Assembly (NCBI GenBank): GCA_031552235.1
Contig: JAVBMR010000004.1
Coordinates: 118,507-182,506, forward strand
DNA length: 64,000 nucleotides
Reading direction: 5' to 3'
Origin: WRDF01 sp031552235
GTDB lineage: Bacteria > Bacteroidota > Bacteroidia > Bacteroidales > Rikenellaceae
Shown here: one piece after another, positions 26,498-35,134 of the stretch
Position numbering within the stretch: position 1 is the stretch's first letter
How the letters are laid out: each line of letters opens with the position of its first letter
Notes under the pieces: generated by a model
The model's database searches: none
The model's input: the letters and a program-made list of their open reading frames with translations, nothing else
Told to the model about the DNA's origin: nothing
Program-made: the position numbers and the translations under genes

Positions 26498-26548
26498 CAC
26501 ATTCCGCGGCTTCGGGGGTCGGCACGAAGTGCCGAGCCGCGGAATGTG
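26498..26548. repeat. Long perfect palindrome (cruciform-type hairpin)
   Basis: CACATTCCGCGGCT (26498-26511) and AGCCGCGGAATGTG (26535-26548) form a 14-bp perfect stem. A nested GGCACGAAGTGCC lies inside. It is in the 418-bp gap at 26434-26851, which has no gene. Confidence 0.75.
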
Positions 26549-26554
26549 GCGACT

Positions 26555-26760
26555 GCGCAAGGCAGTCGCAGGCGAAGTGCATACCGGCACTTGAAGAGGG
26601 CAAGAGCGAAAACCCGCATCGGAACGTTGCGGTGTAAAATAACATTAACGCTCTATCCATGTTGCCGAAGCGACCAGCCAGCCGCATGTGGCGACGGCAG
26701 GCCTCCCAACGCGTTAGCCATGAGGCCGCGCTCCACGCGCGGCCCATATAATTCGCCCGG
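26555..26760. repeat. Degenerate palindromic intergenic repeat, copy 3 (inverted)
   Basis: Contains the reverse complement of the shared core GGCTGGTCGCTTCGGC at 26664-26679, plus further short palindromes such as GACTGCGCAAGGCAGTC nearby. Confidence 0.5.
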
Positions 26761-26851
26761 TTCGCCGTGCAGGGGCATTATTGCGGACAAGCGCACTTAC
26801 TTTTTGTAATTATATACAGCCGGTTAAACCGGCCGCGCCCCCCTCTGGGTA

Positions 26852-28321
26852 TTACTGGTTGCAGGTAACCTCTTTTTTGATCGCTTTGTGCTGGAGGTTC
26901 ATAACGTTACCGATCTCCATGAACGACGCGCCTTTTTCCGGCCCGAAGCTGCCGCCGAGGACAACCACGAGGTCTTCCTTGAACAACCAGCGCTTGCGTT
27001 CGAGATGATATAACGTACTGAGCAGAAAACTATTGTGTGTTTCGGCCTGTTCGCTGTGCATTGCGTGGATGCCGTATGATATGGCCAATTGGCGCATTAC
27101 GCTTTTGCGGTAGCAGATGGCATATACCGGTTTGTTGCCGCGGAAAGCCGACAGGTAGCGTGCCGTCCGGCCCGACATTGTGTCGATGATGATTGCCTTT
27201 ACGGGCAGGTTGAGCGTCGCCCTCACGGCCGAACGCGCCAGCTGCGCAGTGATCTCGTTATTTATGCTGACCATATTCATGTCCGAGTTCGGTTGCAGGT
27301 TCACGTCCTTCTCGATCTGCGATGCGATGCGGGCCATTGTTTCCACCGATTCTTCCGGATAGTCGCCGTTGGCCGTTTCACCACTGAGCATGATGGCGTC
27401 GACCCTCTGGTAGATGGCGCTCGCAATGTCGCTGACCTCGGCACGCGTGGGCCTCGGGTTCGACATCATCGAGTGGAGCATCTGTGTCGCGATGATAACC
27501 GGCTTCTTGGCCTCCACGCATTTGCGCACTATATAACGCTGTGTTACAGGTATTTCCTCGGCCGGTATCTCCACCCCGAGGTCGCCGCGGGCAACCATCA
27601 CGCCGTATGTTTCGGTCAATATCTCGTCGAGGTTGTTCACGCCCTCGCGGTTCTCGATCTTCGAGATTATTTTGATGGGGCTGTTATGCTCCTTGATTAT
27701 CTTCTTGACGGCCAGCACGTCGGCCTTGCTGCGTACGAAAGAGTGGGCGATGAAGTCTATATCGTTCTCGATGGCCCAAAGGATATATTCCTTGTCCTTG
27801 GCCGTGATCGAGGGCAGGTCGATGACCACGCCGGGGATGTTCACGCTTTTGTAGGCCTTGATCTTGCCTTTGTTCGACACGCGCGAGAAAAGCATGTCGT
27901 CCTTCTTTTCGGTAACGATGAGTTCCAGTTCGCCGTCGTCTATGAGTATGCGCGCACCCACCGGAACGTCCTTAAACAACGAGGGGTCGGTCATATAGAG
28001 CATCTCGGGGCTCGATTTGGGGTCGGCCTCGACAGTTGCTCCTTTTATGGTAAGTATGTCGCCTGCCGCTACGCTGAACCCGCCCTCGAAACCTTCGGCC
28101 ATGCCTGTGAGGCGTACTTCCGGGCCCTTGGTGTCGATCATTATGGCTATCTGGTCCGATACCTCCCTCACATTCCTTACCACCTCTTCCGCGCCTTTGA
28201 GCGATGCGTGGGCCGTGTTTATCCTCACGGCGTTCATGCCTGCCTCGTAGAGCGAGCGTATAAATTCGACACTGCACCTGCGGTCCGATACCGTAGCGAC
28301 GATCTTCGTTTTCTTATCCAT
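26852..28321 (-). CDS. pyk: Pyruvate kinase
   Basis: 489-aa glycolytic enzyme transferring phosphate from PEP to ADP. The motifs IMIDTKGPEVRLTG, the B-domain, KIENREGVNNLDEI, the signature ISKIENREG, VARGDLGVEIPAEEIP and ATQMLHSMMSNPRPTRAEVSD-type sequence are present and the C-terminal regulatory domain is complete. It starts 13 bp after aroQ on the same strand, so the two are likely cotranscribed. Confidence 0.97.
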   Translation of the reverse strand: MDKKTKIVATVSDRRCSVEFIRSLYEAGMNAVRINTAHASLKGAEEVVRNVREVSDQIAIMIDTKGPEVRLTGMAEGFEGGFSVAAGDILTIKGATVEADPKSSPEMLYMTDPSLFKDVPVGARILIDDGELELIVTEKKDDMLFSRVSNKGKIKAYKSVNIPGVVIDLPSITAKDKEYILWAIENDIDFIAHSFVRSKADVLAVKKIIKEHNSPIKIISKIENREGVNNLDEILTETYGVMVARGDLGVEIPAEEIPVTQRYIVRKCVEAKKPVIIATQMLHSMMSNPRPTRAEVSDIASAIYQRVDAIMLSGETANGDYPEESVETMARIASQIEKDVNLQPNSDMNMVSINNEITAQLARSAVRATLNLPVKAIIIDTMSGRTARYLSAFRGNKPVYAICYRKSVMRQLAISYGIHAMHSEQAETHNSFLLSTLYHLERKRWLFKEDLVVVLGGSFGPEKGASFMEIGNVMNLQHKAIKKEVTCNQ

Positions 28322-28334
28322 CTATATTTATCTG

Positions 28335-28751
28335 TTATTTTACGAAACTTAAAACACCTAACCTGTACGAATCGAGGCCGAACCCCATTATCGAACCCTT
28401 GCATTTCGGGGCGATGAGCGACGTGTGCCTGAACTCTTCCCGCGCGAGTATCGACGAGATATGTACCTCGACCACGGGCACGCCTACCGCCCCGATAGCG
28501 TCGGCTATGGCCACCGAAGTGTGCGTATATCCGCCCGCGTTTATCAGCACGCCGTCGTACTTGCCGTCGGCAGCCTGTATCCGGTTGATTATTTCGCCCT
28601 CGACGTTCGATTGGTAGTAGTCGATCTGTGTGTCTTTGAACCCGGCGCGCAGCCCGGACAGGTAGTCCTCGAATGTTTCGCTGCCGTATATGCCCGGTTC
28701 ACGTTTACCGAGCAGGTTAAGGTTGGGGCCGTTGATGATAAGGATGTTCAT
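28335..28751 (-). CDS. aroQ: 3-dehydroquinate dehydratase, type II
   Basis: 138-aa dodecamer-forming type II enzyme that makes 3-dehydroshikimate. The N-terminal INGPNLNLLGKREPGIYG has the flexible lid with the catalytic Tyr. NAGGYTHTSVAIADA and VEVHISSILAREEFRHTS complete the active site. It is the third shikimate gene in the window, separate from aroC-aroA and placed with pyk. Confidence 0.96.
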   Translation of the reverse strand: MNILIINGPNLNLLGKREPGIYGSETFEDYLSGLRAGFKDTQIDYYQSNVEGEIINRIQAADGKYDGVLINAGGYTHTSVAIADAIGAVGVPVVEVHISSILAREEFRHTSLIAPKCKGSIMGFGLDSYRLGVLSFVK

Positions 28752-28774
28752 GCCGAACTCGTTTTTGTCCAGCG

Positions 28775-28805
28775 CAAAATTACATCAACAAAATCGAAAT
28801 ACCAA
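28775..28805 (-). promoter_or_regulatory. aroQ-pyk promoter
   Basis: TTG, a 20-bp spacer and TAATTTTG match the consensus, about 24 bp upstream of the aroQ ATG. Confidence 0.65.
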
Positions 28806-28954
28806 TTAGCCGGTAGCAATAATCGGCAAAAAGGCGTGCGATTTAACCTGAATTTTATTTGAGGGCGGAGTTATGCCATTCCACAAAACACGTCCTGCGG
28901 CTGCAGGGGTGAGAAGCGTCCGGCTGCGGACGGCTGGCGGGGACAGGGCTGAGG

Positions 28955-29767
28955 TTACAGCAATATCAGGCTCACGGCCATTATGACCATGCCGGCGACC
29001 AGACCATATATCGACACATGGTGTTCGCCGTATTCGCGGGCGGCGGGCAGCAGTTCGTCGAACGAGATGAATACCATGATGCCCGCTACGGCCGCGAACG
29101 TGCAGTCCAACAGCATCGGCGACAGGAACGGCATAAGGATGAGGTAGCCGACTATGGCACCTACAGGCTCGGCCAGTCCCGAGAGAAACGAGTACCAGAA
29201 CGCTTTTTTCTTGCTTTTGGTGGCGTAATATATAGGTACCGAGACCGCGATGCCCTCGGGGATGTTGTGTATCGCTATTGCGACCGCGATTGCTATACCT
29301 ATCTCAGGATTTTGCACGGCCGAGATGAACGTGGCGATGCCCTCGGGGAAGTTGTGGATGGCCAGTGCCAGCGCAGTTATGACCCCCGTGCGTGCGAGTT
29401 TGCGTTCGTGTTCGGCTTTTTTCGAATGGGAGTGCATCTGCTCGACGCCGCGCACCTCGTGGGGGTTCTCGACCGACGGAACCAGTTTGTCGATTATCGC
29501 GGCGATGGCCATGCCGCCGAAGAAAGCCGCGGCGGCGATGAACTGGCCGCCGCGCCCGGCAACCTGATGCTGGATATCTATATGGGCGTTGAAAAGAAGC
29601 TCCATGAACGACACGTATATCATCACGCCGGCCGAAAAACCCAGAGCGAACGACAGGAACTTCTTCTCGGTGCGTTTGGCGAGGAAGGCAATGGCGCTCC
29701 CGATCCCTGTCGCGAGTCCCGCGAACAGGGTCAATATGAGCGCGAACCCGACACTGCCGATCTCCAT
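28955..29767 (-). CDS. ZIP-family divalent metal transporter (ZupT-like)
   Basis: 270-aa inner-membrane importer of zinc or related divalent metals. It has eight predicted helices with the metal-site motifs HNFPEGIATF in helix IV and HNIPEGIAVSVPIYYA in helix V. The loop between helices III and IV is His-containing (EQMHSHSKKAEHE). The downstream gene order and a 12-bp gap to purE suggest cotranscription with purE, without a clear functional link. Confidence 0.92.
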   Translation of the reverse strand: MEIGSVGFALILTLFAGLATGIGSAIAFLAKRTEKKFLSFALGFSAGVMIYVSFMELLFNAHIDIQHQVAGRGGQFIAAAAFFGGMAIAAIIDKLVPSVENPHEVRGVEQMHSHSKKAEHERKLARTGVITALALAIHNFPEGIATFISAVQNPEIGIAIAVAIAIHNIPEGIAVSVPIYYATKSKKKAFWYSFLSGLAEPVGAIVGYLILMPFLSPMLLDCTFAAVAGIMVFISFDELLPAAREYGEHHVSIYGLVAGMVIMAVSLILL

Positions 29768-29779
29768 CGCCGCCCGGTT

Positions 29780-30292
29780 TTAGTTAGCCTTGAAAGGGCG
29801 TTTGATCTCGGCGAGTTCGGCGTTAGCCTTCTCGATCTTCTTGGCCAGTTGCGCCTTGTATTCCACGACTTTAGCCTTGATAGCCCTGTCGCCTGTGGCG
29901 ATTATCTGCGCGGCGAGGATTGCCGCGTTGAGTGCGCAGTCCAGCGCCACGGTCGCCACGGGTATGCCGCCGGGCATCTGGAGTATGGAAAGTATGCTGT
30001 CCCAGCCGTCTATCGAATTCGAAGATTTGATGGGTACGCCCACGACGGGAAGCGGAGTGAGGGCCGCGATCACACCCGGGAGGTGTGCGGCGCCGCCGGC
30101 TCCGGCGATGATAACCTCGATGCCTCGTTCGGCGGCGCCCTTGGCGAATTCGACCACTTTCTCAGGTACGCGATGCGCCGAAAGCGCGTTTATCTCGTAA
30201 GGTATCTCCATATCGTCGAGGAACTTGGCTGCCGCCTCCATGATCTTGAGGTCCGACGTACTGCCCATAATAATGCTAACCCTGGCTTTCAT
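29780..30292 (-). CDS. purE: N5-carboxyaminoimidazole ribonucleotide mutase PurE
   Basis: 170-aa class I PurE of purine synthesis, which moves the carboxyl group of N5-CAIR to give CAIR. The substrate loop GSTSDLKIMEAAAKFLDD is near the N-terminus, followed by ALSAHRVPEKV and IAGAGGAAHLPGVIAALT, with the active-site His in SAHR. It is divergent from hpt, another purine gene, across 78 bp with a TACCTTTG box (30344-30337, minus strand). Confidence 0.95.
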   Translation of the reverse strand: MKARVSIIMGSTSDLKIMEAAAKFLDDMEIPYEINALSAHRVPEKVVEFAKGAAERGIEVIIAGAGGAAHLPGVIAALTPLPVVGVPIKSSNSIDGWDSILSILQMPGGIPVATVALDCALNAAILAAQIIATGDRAIKAKVVEYKAQLAKKIEKANAELAEIKRPFKAN

Positions 30293-30336
30293 ACTCTGCT
30301 GTTCTTTGGTTTATTTGCTATTAATACTTAACTTCG

Positions 30337-30344
30337 CAAAGGTA
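30337..30344 (-). promoter_or_regulatory. -7 box of the purE promoter
   Basis: TACCTTTG on the minus strand, 45 bp before the purE ATG. The -33 element is poorly matched. Confidence 0.45.
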
Positions 30345-30370
30345 AAAAAATCCATAGCAAAACGCGGGCC

Positions 30371-30934
30371 ATGGCAGATAATATTTCGGATAAGCGCATC
30401 ACGCTGGGTGACAAGAAATTTGCCCTTTATATTCCGTATGAAGCTATCAAAGAGGCTGTTGCGGTGCTTGCACGGAGGATCGCGGACGATTATGCCGACA
30501 AGCCAAACCCGCTGTTTTTAGGTATTTTGAACGGATCTTTCATGTTTATGGCGGAACTTGCGGGGAAGGTCGGCATGCCTGCCGAAGTGTCGTTCGTAAA
30601 ACTGGCCTCGTACAGCGGCACACGCTCTTCGGGGGCGGTTTCGGAGCTTATAGGGTTGGCCACGGACATTAAGGGGCGGCACGTCATAATCGTCGAGGAC
30701 ATTGTCGACACGGGCGAAAGCATAGAGCACCTTGTCCGCTCGCTTGTGGGTCATGAACCGGCCAGCATCGAGGTCGCCACGCTGCTGTTCAAGCCGGAAT
30801 CGTACAATAAGGATATACCGATTAAATATAAAGCGTTCTCGATCCCGAACGATTTCGTGATCGGTTTCGGGATGGATTACAATCAGATGGGACGCAATTT
30901 ACGCGACATATACAAGATAGCCGATGGAGAGTAA
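30371..30934 (+). CDS. hpt: Hypoxanthine phosphoribosyltransferase
   Basis: 187-aa purine salvage enzyme that makes IMP or GMP from hypoxanthine or guanine and PRPP. The PRPP loop VEDIVDTGESIEHL is near residue 117, GILNGSFMFMAELAG forms the first active-site loop, and VSFVKLASYSGTRSSG the flexible loop. The 3' end overlaps queE by 11 bp. Confidence 0.94.
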   Translation: MADNISDKRITLGDKKFALYIPYEAIKEAVAVLARRIADDYADKPNPLFLGILNGSFMFMAELAGKVGMPAEVSFVKLASYSGTRSSGAVSELIGLATDIKGRHVIIVEDIVDTGESIEHLVRSLVGHEPASIEVATLLFKPESYNKDIPIKYKAFSIPNDFVIGFGMDYNQMGRNLRDIYKIADGE

Positions 30935-31547
30935 CGGGTTGGACGGGGGCTTGAAGCTGCCGTTGGTAGAGGATTTTTACACGATACAGGGCGAGGGCTA
31001 CCACACTGGCAAGCCGGCCTATTTTATCCGGCTGGGCGGCTGCGACGTGGGTTGCCGGTGGTGCGACGCCAGGTTTACTTGGAACCCGAAGCTGTTCCCG
31101 CCGGTCGATGTGGACGAGATAGTGGCGCGCGCGGTTTCGCATCCGGCGCAGGCCATAGTGATAACCGGCGGCGAACCGCTCATGTATCCCCTCGGTTATA
31201 TCACAGACAGACTGCACGAAGAAGGGCTTCGGATATTCCTCGAAACGTCGGGTTCGCATGCTCCCAGCGGAAGTTTCGATTGGGTGTGCCTTTCGCCGAA
31301 GAGGCAGGCACCGCCGCTGCCGGAAGCTTACGCGCTGGCCAACGAGCTGAAAGTCATAGTAGAAAAAACCGAAGACCTGCAATGGGCCGAGGAGTGTGCG
31401 CGCAACGTGGGCGGCGAATGTTTGTTGTTCCTGCAACCCGAATGGAGCAAATACGAGGAGATAACGCCCGTAGTGGTCGATTTCGTGAAGAACAATCCGC
31501 GGTGGAACATTTCCGTCCAGACGCATAAATTCATGCACATCCCGTAA
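30924..31547 (+). CDS. queE: 7-carboxy-7-deazaguanine synthase QueE (radical SAM)
   Basis: 207-aa radical SAM enzyme of queuosine precursor synthesis. The iron-sulfur motif is CDVGCRWC (CX3CX2C) in GGCDVGCRWCDARFTW, followed by ITGGEPLMYP (SAM-binding GGE) and the C-terminal FLQPEW and NISVQTHKFMHIP typical of QueE. It overlaps hpt by 11 bp and is followed after 5 bp by a divisome gene. QueC, QueD and QueF are not in the window. Confidence 0.95.
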   Translation: MESNGLDGGLKLPLVEDFYTIQGEGYHTGKPAYFIRLGGCDVGCRWCDARFTWNPKLFPPVDVDEIVARAVSHPAQAIVITGGEPLMYPLGYITDRLHEEGLRIFLETSGSHAPSGSFDWVCLSPKRQAPPLPEAYALANELKVIVEKTEDLQWAEECARNVGGECLLFLQPEWSKYEEITPVVVDFVKNNPRWNISVQTHKFMHIP

Positions 31548-31552
31548 ACGAT

Positions 31553-31837
31553 ATGAATAAGATACTCAAAGACAGGCGGTTGTGGATAGTGACGATCATA
31601 CTGTTCGTCATTTTCATCGCGTTCTTCGACCCCGGCCGCAACCTGATAGACCGCATGCGCCTCAAGGAGGAGATAAAGGAACTGGAGGGTCAGCGGGACT
31701 ATTACCAGCAAAAGATCATATCGGACAGCACACTGATCGAAAATCTGAAGGACGACGATTTTCTGGAACAGTACGCCCGCGAGAAATACCTGATGAAACG
31801 CGAAGGCGACGTGGTCTACATCGTGCCGGAGAAGTAA
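31553..31837 (+). CDS. FtsB/DivIC-type septum formation protein
   Basis: 94-aa bitopic membrane protein. A short basic N-terminus precedes one transmembrane helix (about 11-26), then a coiled coil (LKEEIKELEGQRDYYQQKI) and the family C-terminus FLEQYAREKYLMKREGDVVYIV. It acts with FtsL and FtsQ in activating septal peptidoglycan synthesis. It is the last gene of hpt-queE-ftsB-like. Confidence 0.88.
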   Translation: MNKILKDRRLWIVTIILFVIFIAFFDPGRNLIDRMRLKEEIKELEGQRDYYQQKIISDSTLIENLKDDDFLEQYAREKYLMKREGDVVYIVPEK

Positions 31838-32060
31838 GTACGGAGCGACCTCACACGGACAAAGCGTCAAGGTTATTTTATTATATATCCACAATATTAC
31901 ACTTGCCGTGTAGTTTTGTCGGCGGCCGAGTGTACGCACGAGCCTTCAGCGAGTGAAGCAACCCTCAGCATATGGCGACAGCAGACTACGGGCTGACGAC
32001 TTGCTTCCCAAGCCGAAACTATTGTTAAATGAATAAAGTTCCTGATGCTTCACGCGCCCA
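31838..32060. other. Intergenic region, repeat-like but no gene
   Basis: Together with the terminator this forms a 347-bp gap. It contains diverged pieces resembling the palindromic repeat family (for example GGAGCGACC and AGCGTCAAGGTTATTTTA, similar to AGCGTTAATGTTATTTTA in the inverted copy near 26.65 kb). No credible frame. Confidence 0.35.
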
Positions 32061-32104
32061 TAAAAAGCAGACAGGACCGGGAGAGAACCTCCCGAATCCT
32101 GCCC
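32061..32104 (-). terminator. Terminator after buk
   Basis: On the minus strand GGCAGGA/TCCTGTC enclose a CGGGAG/CTCCCG hairpin, followed by TGCTTTTT. It lies about 80 bp after the buk stop. Confidence 0.75.
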
Positions 32105-32184
32105 TAAACAAAACCCTTTTGTATATATATAACGCAGGCAGGGTTTGAAATATTATGCGGAGTACAAAAAAATCTGCTTTTTCC

Positions 32185-33258
32185 CTATTTATACACTTTC
32201 GCCGTTTCCGTTCCGTCCAGCACCCGGATAGCATTCGAGGCCAAGGCTTGCATCTCGTTCTCACCGGGGACACGCACCACCGGCGCAATGAAACCCACCA
32301 TATCCTCGATATAACGGCAAACCCTGTCGCTGTACGCAATGCCGCCAGTGAGTATTATGGCATCGACTTTCCCGTGAAGTACGGTGGCTGAAGCGCCTAT
32401 CGATTTGCCGACATTGTAGCACATCGCATCCAGTAGCAGCTTCGCCTTGGCATCGCCTTTATCGACAAGGGCGATAACGTCGCGCAAGTCGTTGCTGCCC
32501 ACGTAGGCTACCATGCCGCCCTGCCCGGTCAGCATTTTCTCCATCTGCGGCAAGGTGTATTCTCCGCTGAAAGCCAGCCTGATGAGCTGGCCGGCCGGGA
32601 GCGACCCGGCACGTTCCGGGGTCAGGGGGCCGTCGCCGTCAAGGGCGTTGTTTACATCGACCACCTGTCCGCCACGGTGCGCCCCGACCGAAATGCCGCC
32701 ACCCATATGGGCGACTATGAGGTTGAGCGATTCATAAGCCGCACCGTTCGATTCGGCGTATTCGCGCGCCACAGCCTTCTGGTTCAGCGCGTGGAATATT
32801 GATTGGCGTGCGATCTCGGGGCGTCCCGTCACTCGCGCAACTTCCTGTAACTCATCCACAACGACCGGGTCGGCGATATATCCTTTCACACCGGCGAGTT
32901 GTGCTATGTCGAGGGCTATAAGCCCCCCGAGATTCGAGGCATGCTGCCCGCCCACTGCGGTTTCGAGATCGCGCTTCATGGCGTCGTTTACCTCGTATAC
33001 CCCAGATGATATGGGCTTCAGCAAGCCGCCGCGGCCTATGACCGCGGCCAACTCGGCCACCTTAACACCGGCCTGCTCAAGCGCATTGAGTACCAACTGT
33101 TTGCGGAAAGCGAACTGTGCGGTGATATCGGCGAACGGAGCGAGTTCTTCGCGGCTGTGCCTGAGCGTCTGCTCGAATAGTTCTTTGTTGCCCTCGTACA
33201 CGGCGATCTTGGTCGACGTCGAGCCGGGGTTTATGGCGAGAATTTTATATACCCCCAT
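32185..33258 (-). CDS. buk: Butyrate kinase
   Basis: 357-aa acetokinase-family enzyme that makes butyrate and ATP from butyryl phosphate. The N-terminal ILAINPGSTSTKIAVYEG phosphate motif, IVAHMGGGISVGAH, DGDGPLTPERAG and ILTGGIAYSDRVCRYIE are typical of Buk rather than AckA. The ATG at 33258 overlaps the ptb stop as TAATG, which fixes the start and implies translational coupling. A frame extending further upstream lies inside ptb. Confidence 0.95.
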   Translation of the reverse strand: MGVYKILAINPGSTSTKIAVYEGNKELFEQTLRHSREELAPFADITAQFAFRKQLVLNALEQAGVKVAELAAVIGRGGLLKPISSGVYEVNDAMKRDLETAVGGQHASNLGGLIALDIAQLAGVKGYIADPVVVDELQEVARVTGRPEIARQSIFHALNQKAVAREYAESNGAAYESLNLIVAHMGGGISVGAHRGGQVVDVNNALDGDGPLTPERAGSLPAGQLIRLAFSGEYTLPQMEKMLTGQGGMVAYVGSNDLRDVIALVDKGDAKAKLLLDAMCYNVGKSIGASATVLHGKVDAIILTGGIAYSDRVCRYIEDMVGFIAPVVRVPGENEMQALASNAIRVLDGTETAKVYK

Positions 33259-34163
33259 TATTTTGCGAGTATGCAGCCCAGGGCGATGGAACTGAGTTTT
33301 GACCGGCGCGAATCGGCGCGCGAGGTAAGTACGCATGGCACTTTCGTCCCTGTGACGATGCCTGCGAGGTCGCCGCCGCAGAAATGTGTGGCGGTTTTGA
33401 AGAACACATTGGCGGCGTCGAGGCTCGGGAAGAGCATGCAGTCGGCGGCGCCGGCCACATTGCTGCCCTTAACTTTTTTGAGTTTGGCCGTTTCTTCGAA
33501 CATCGCAACGTCCAGTGCCAGAGGGCCGTCCACCTCGGCATCGCCGAATTGCCCGCGGTCGCACATCTTGGCCAGTATCGAGGCCTCGACGCTCGACGTG
33601 ACGCCCGGGAGCAACAATTCGCTCGGCGCTATGCACGCCACTTTCGGTTTTTCGATCCCGAGCGACCGGGCGGTGTTTATCAGGTATTCGATCATCTTCG
33701 CTTTCTGCGCGAGGTCGGGGTAAGGTATAATAGCGACGTCGGACACCAGGATTATCCTGGAAAGCTGCGGCATGTCGAACACGCAGATGTGCGAAAGCAC
33801 CCCCTTGGGCGGCACGAGGCCATACTCCTTGTTGAGTATCCCGCGCATGTATTTATCCGTGGAAACGAGGCCTTTCATCAGCACGTCGCCCTCTTTTTCG
33901 CTGACCATTTTCACAGCTTTCGAAACGGCCTTAACATCCTCCGGTTCAGCGATTATTTCGAACTTATTTATATCCAGCCCGTCGGCGTCGCAAACTTTCT
34001 TTATCTGCTGCGGATCGCCGATGAGCGTGGCGTGTACGAGTTCCATATCGATTGCGTCGCTCACGGCTTCGAGCGTGTGTGAATCCTGCCCATATGCCAC
34101 GATGAGGCGTTTGCGGCCTTTCGCGCGGGCTTTCGCCACAATGTCTTCGAGTGTTCTGATCAT
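33258..34163 (-). CDS. ptb: Phosphate butyryltransferase
   Basis: 301-aa phosphotransacylase converting butyryl-CoA and phosphate to butyryl phosphate. Motifs: MKGLVSTDKYMRGILNKE, SHICVFDMPQ, VSDVAIIPYPD, VEASILAKM, and the C-terminal GSNVAGAADCMLFPSLDAAN and GIVTGTKVPCVLTSRADS. The start MIRTLEDIV at 34163 matches the family; an earlier in-frame ATG at 34250 adds unrelated residues. It forms a two-gene operon with buk, so the cell can excrete butyrate with ATP gain if butyryl-CoA is made elsewhere. Confidence 0.93.
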   Translation of the reverse strand: MIRTLEDIVAKARAKGRKRLIVAYGQDSHTLEAVSDAIDMELVHATLIGDPQQIKKVCDADGLDINKFEIIAEPEDVKAVSKAVKMVSEKEGDVLMKGLVSTDKYMRGILNKEYGLVPPKGVLSHICVFDMPQLSRIILVSDVAIIPYPDLAQKAKMIEYLINTARSLGIEKPKVACIAPSELLLPGVTSSVEASILAKMCDRGQFGDAEVDGPLALDVAMFEETAKLKKVKGSNVAGAADCMLFPSLDAANVFFKTATHFCGGDLAGIVTGTKVPCVLTSRADSRRSKLSSIALGCILAK

Positions 34164-34530
34164 AATTCTATTGGTTTCGTTTTTCAACACGAATATAGCG
34201 ATTCCCGCGCGGAAACCATCCCCGGAAAACGACAAAAATACAATGCCCAAAAGATTTTCAGCCCTTCACACCTGAACTTCGTTACTTTCCTTTTCCTTGA
34301 TGAAAAGAAAGGTGCCTTCCGGCACACGGAAACATTTTGTCGACGTGAAACCAAATCTGTTCGTGTCGTGGAAACGACTCTCACGTAAGACTCTTCCCTT
34401 TTATCCGTGCCTCCGGCACGTCTAACGGTCGTCAGACACCGTACGGCTCGACTTATTTTCAACCCGGCCACTCCTATAGTTGCATATAAATATCCACCCC
34501 AACTTACCCATGTCACGGGAACAACCGATT
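34164..34530. other. Intergenic region, no gene seen
   Basis: This 367-bp gap lies between recR and ptb. It contains short inverted pieces such as GTGCCTTCCGGCAC (34309-34322) and GTGCCTCCGGCAC near 34408, and a CTTTCC/TTCCTTGATGAAAAGAAAGG hairpin of a kind common in Bacteroidetes spacers. A minus-strand frame across it has no family features and runs into recR. Confidence 0.4.
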
Positions 34531-35127
34531 CTATTTCACGTTGGTACGGTTGTGGATGGAGTGCGCGATGGTCAGTTCGTCGGCATATTCGATCCCGTCG
34601 CCGAAGCCTATGCCGCGGGCGATGGTCGATATTTTGATATCGCCGCAACCCTCAAGGCGGCGCGTTATGTAGAACTGCGTGGTTTCGCCCTCGACTGTGG
34701 TGCTTATGGCCAGAATGACCTCTTTGATTTCGCCCCTGGCGATGTTGTCCAACAGCAGGTCTATTTTCAGGTCGGACGGCCCGATCCCCTGCATCGGCGA
34801 TATGACGCCGCCCAACACATGATAAAGGCCTTTGTACTGCCGGGTGTTCTCGATGGAGATGACATCACCCACCTGCTCGACCACGCAAACCACCGTCCTG
34901 TCGCGATCCGAGTCGGCACACACCGGGCATATTTCATTATCGGACAGGTTATTGCACTGGCGGCAGTACTGTATATCGTTACGGAACGCGGCTATGGCCG
35001 ATGTCATTTCGCCCACATCCTCGCGCTCCATGCGCAGCATGTGGATAGCGAGCCGGAGCGCCGTCCGCCGCCCTATTCCCGGGAGCTTCGAGAGCTCGCC
35101 CACTACGTCTTCAAGAAGTTTCGACAT
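34531..35127 (-). CDS. recR: Recombination mediator RecR
   Basis: 198-aa RecR of the RecFOR pathway. The helix-hairpin-helix LPGIGRRTALRLAIHML is near residue 14, the zinc finger CRQCNNLSDNEICPVC near 54-69, and a Toprim domain (VVCVVEQVGDVISIENT, VILAISTTVEGETTQFYI) follows, with the C-terminal GIGFGDGIEYADELTIAHSI. It is encoded 7 bp after batE on the same strand. Confidence 0.95.
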   Translation of the reverse strand: MSKLLEDVVGELSKLPGIGRRTALRLAIHMLRMEREDVGEMTSAIAAFRNDIQYCRQCNNLSDNEICPVCADSDRDRTVVCVVEQVGDVISIENTRQYKGLYHVLGGVISPMQGIGPSDLKIDLLLDNIARGEIKEVILAISTTVEGETTQFYITRRLEGCGDIKISTIARGIGFGDGIEYADELTIAHSIHNRTNVK

Positions 35128-35134
35128 GCGCGCC

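Noticed and set aside
27089..28417. 442-codon plus-strand frame over pyk
   Set aside because: Shadow of pyruvate kinase; Arg/His/Val-rich with no family features.
29018..30331. 437-codon plus-strand frame over the ZIP transporter and purE
   Set aside because: Antisense shadow of two clearly identified genes, with no domain and an Arg/His-rich composition.
32185..33258. Acetate kinase and phosphotransacetylase as the identity of the buk-ptb pair
   Set aside because: The kinase length (357 aa) and its GDGPLTPERAG motif, and the 301-aa transferase, fit butyrate kinase and Ptb better than AckA-Pta.
34184..34648. 154-codon minus-strand frame between ptb and recR
   Set aside because: Runs from the recR coding region through spacer DNA, with no start signal and low-complexity basic composition.
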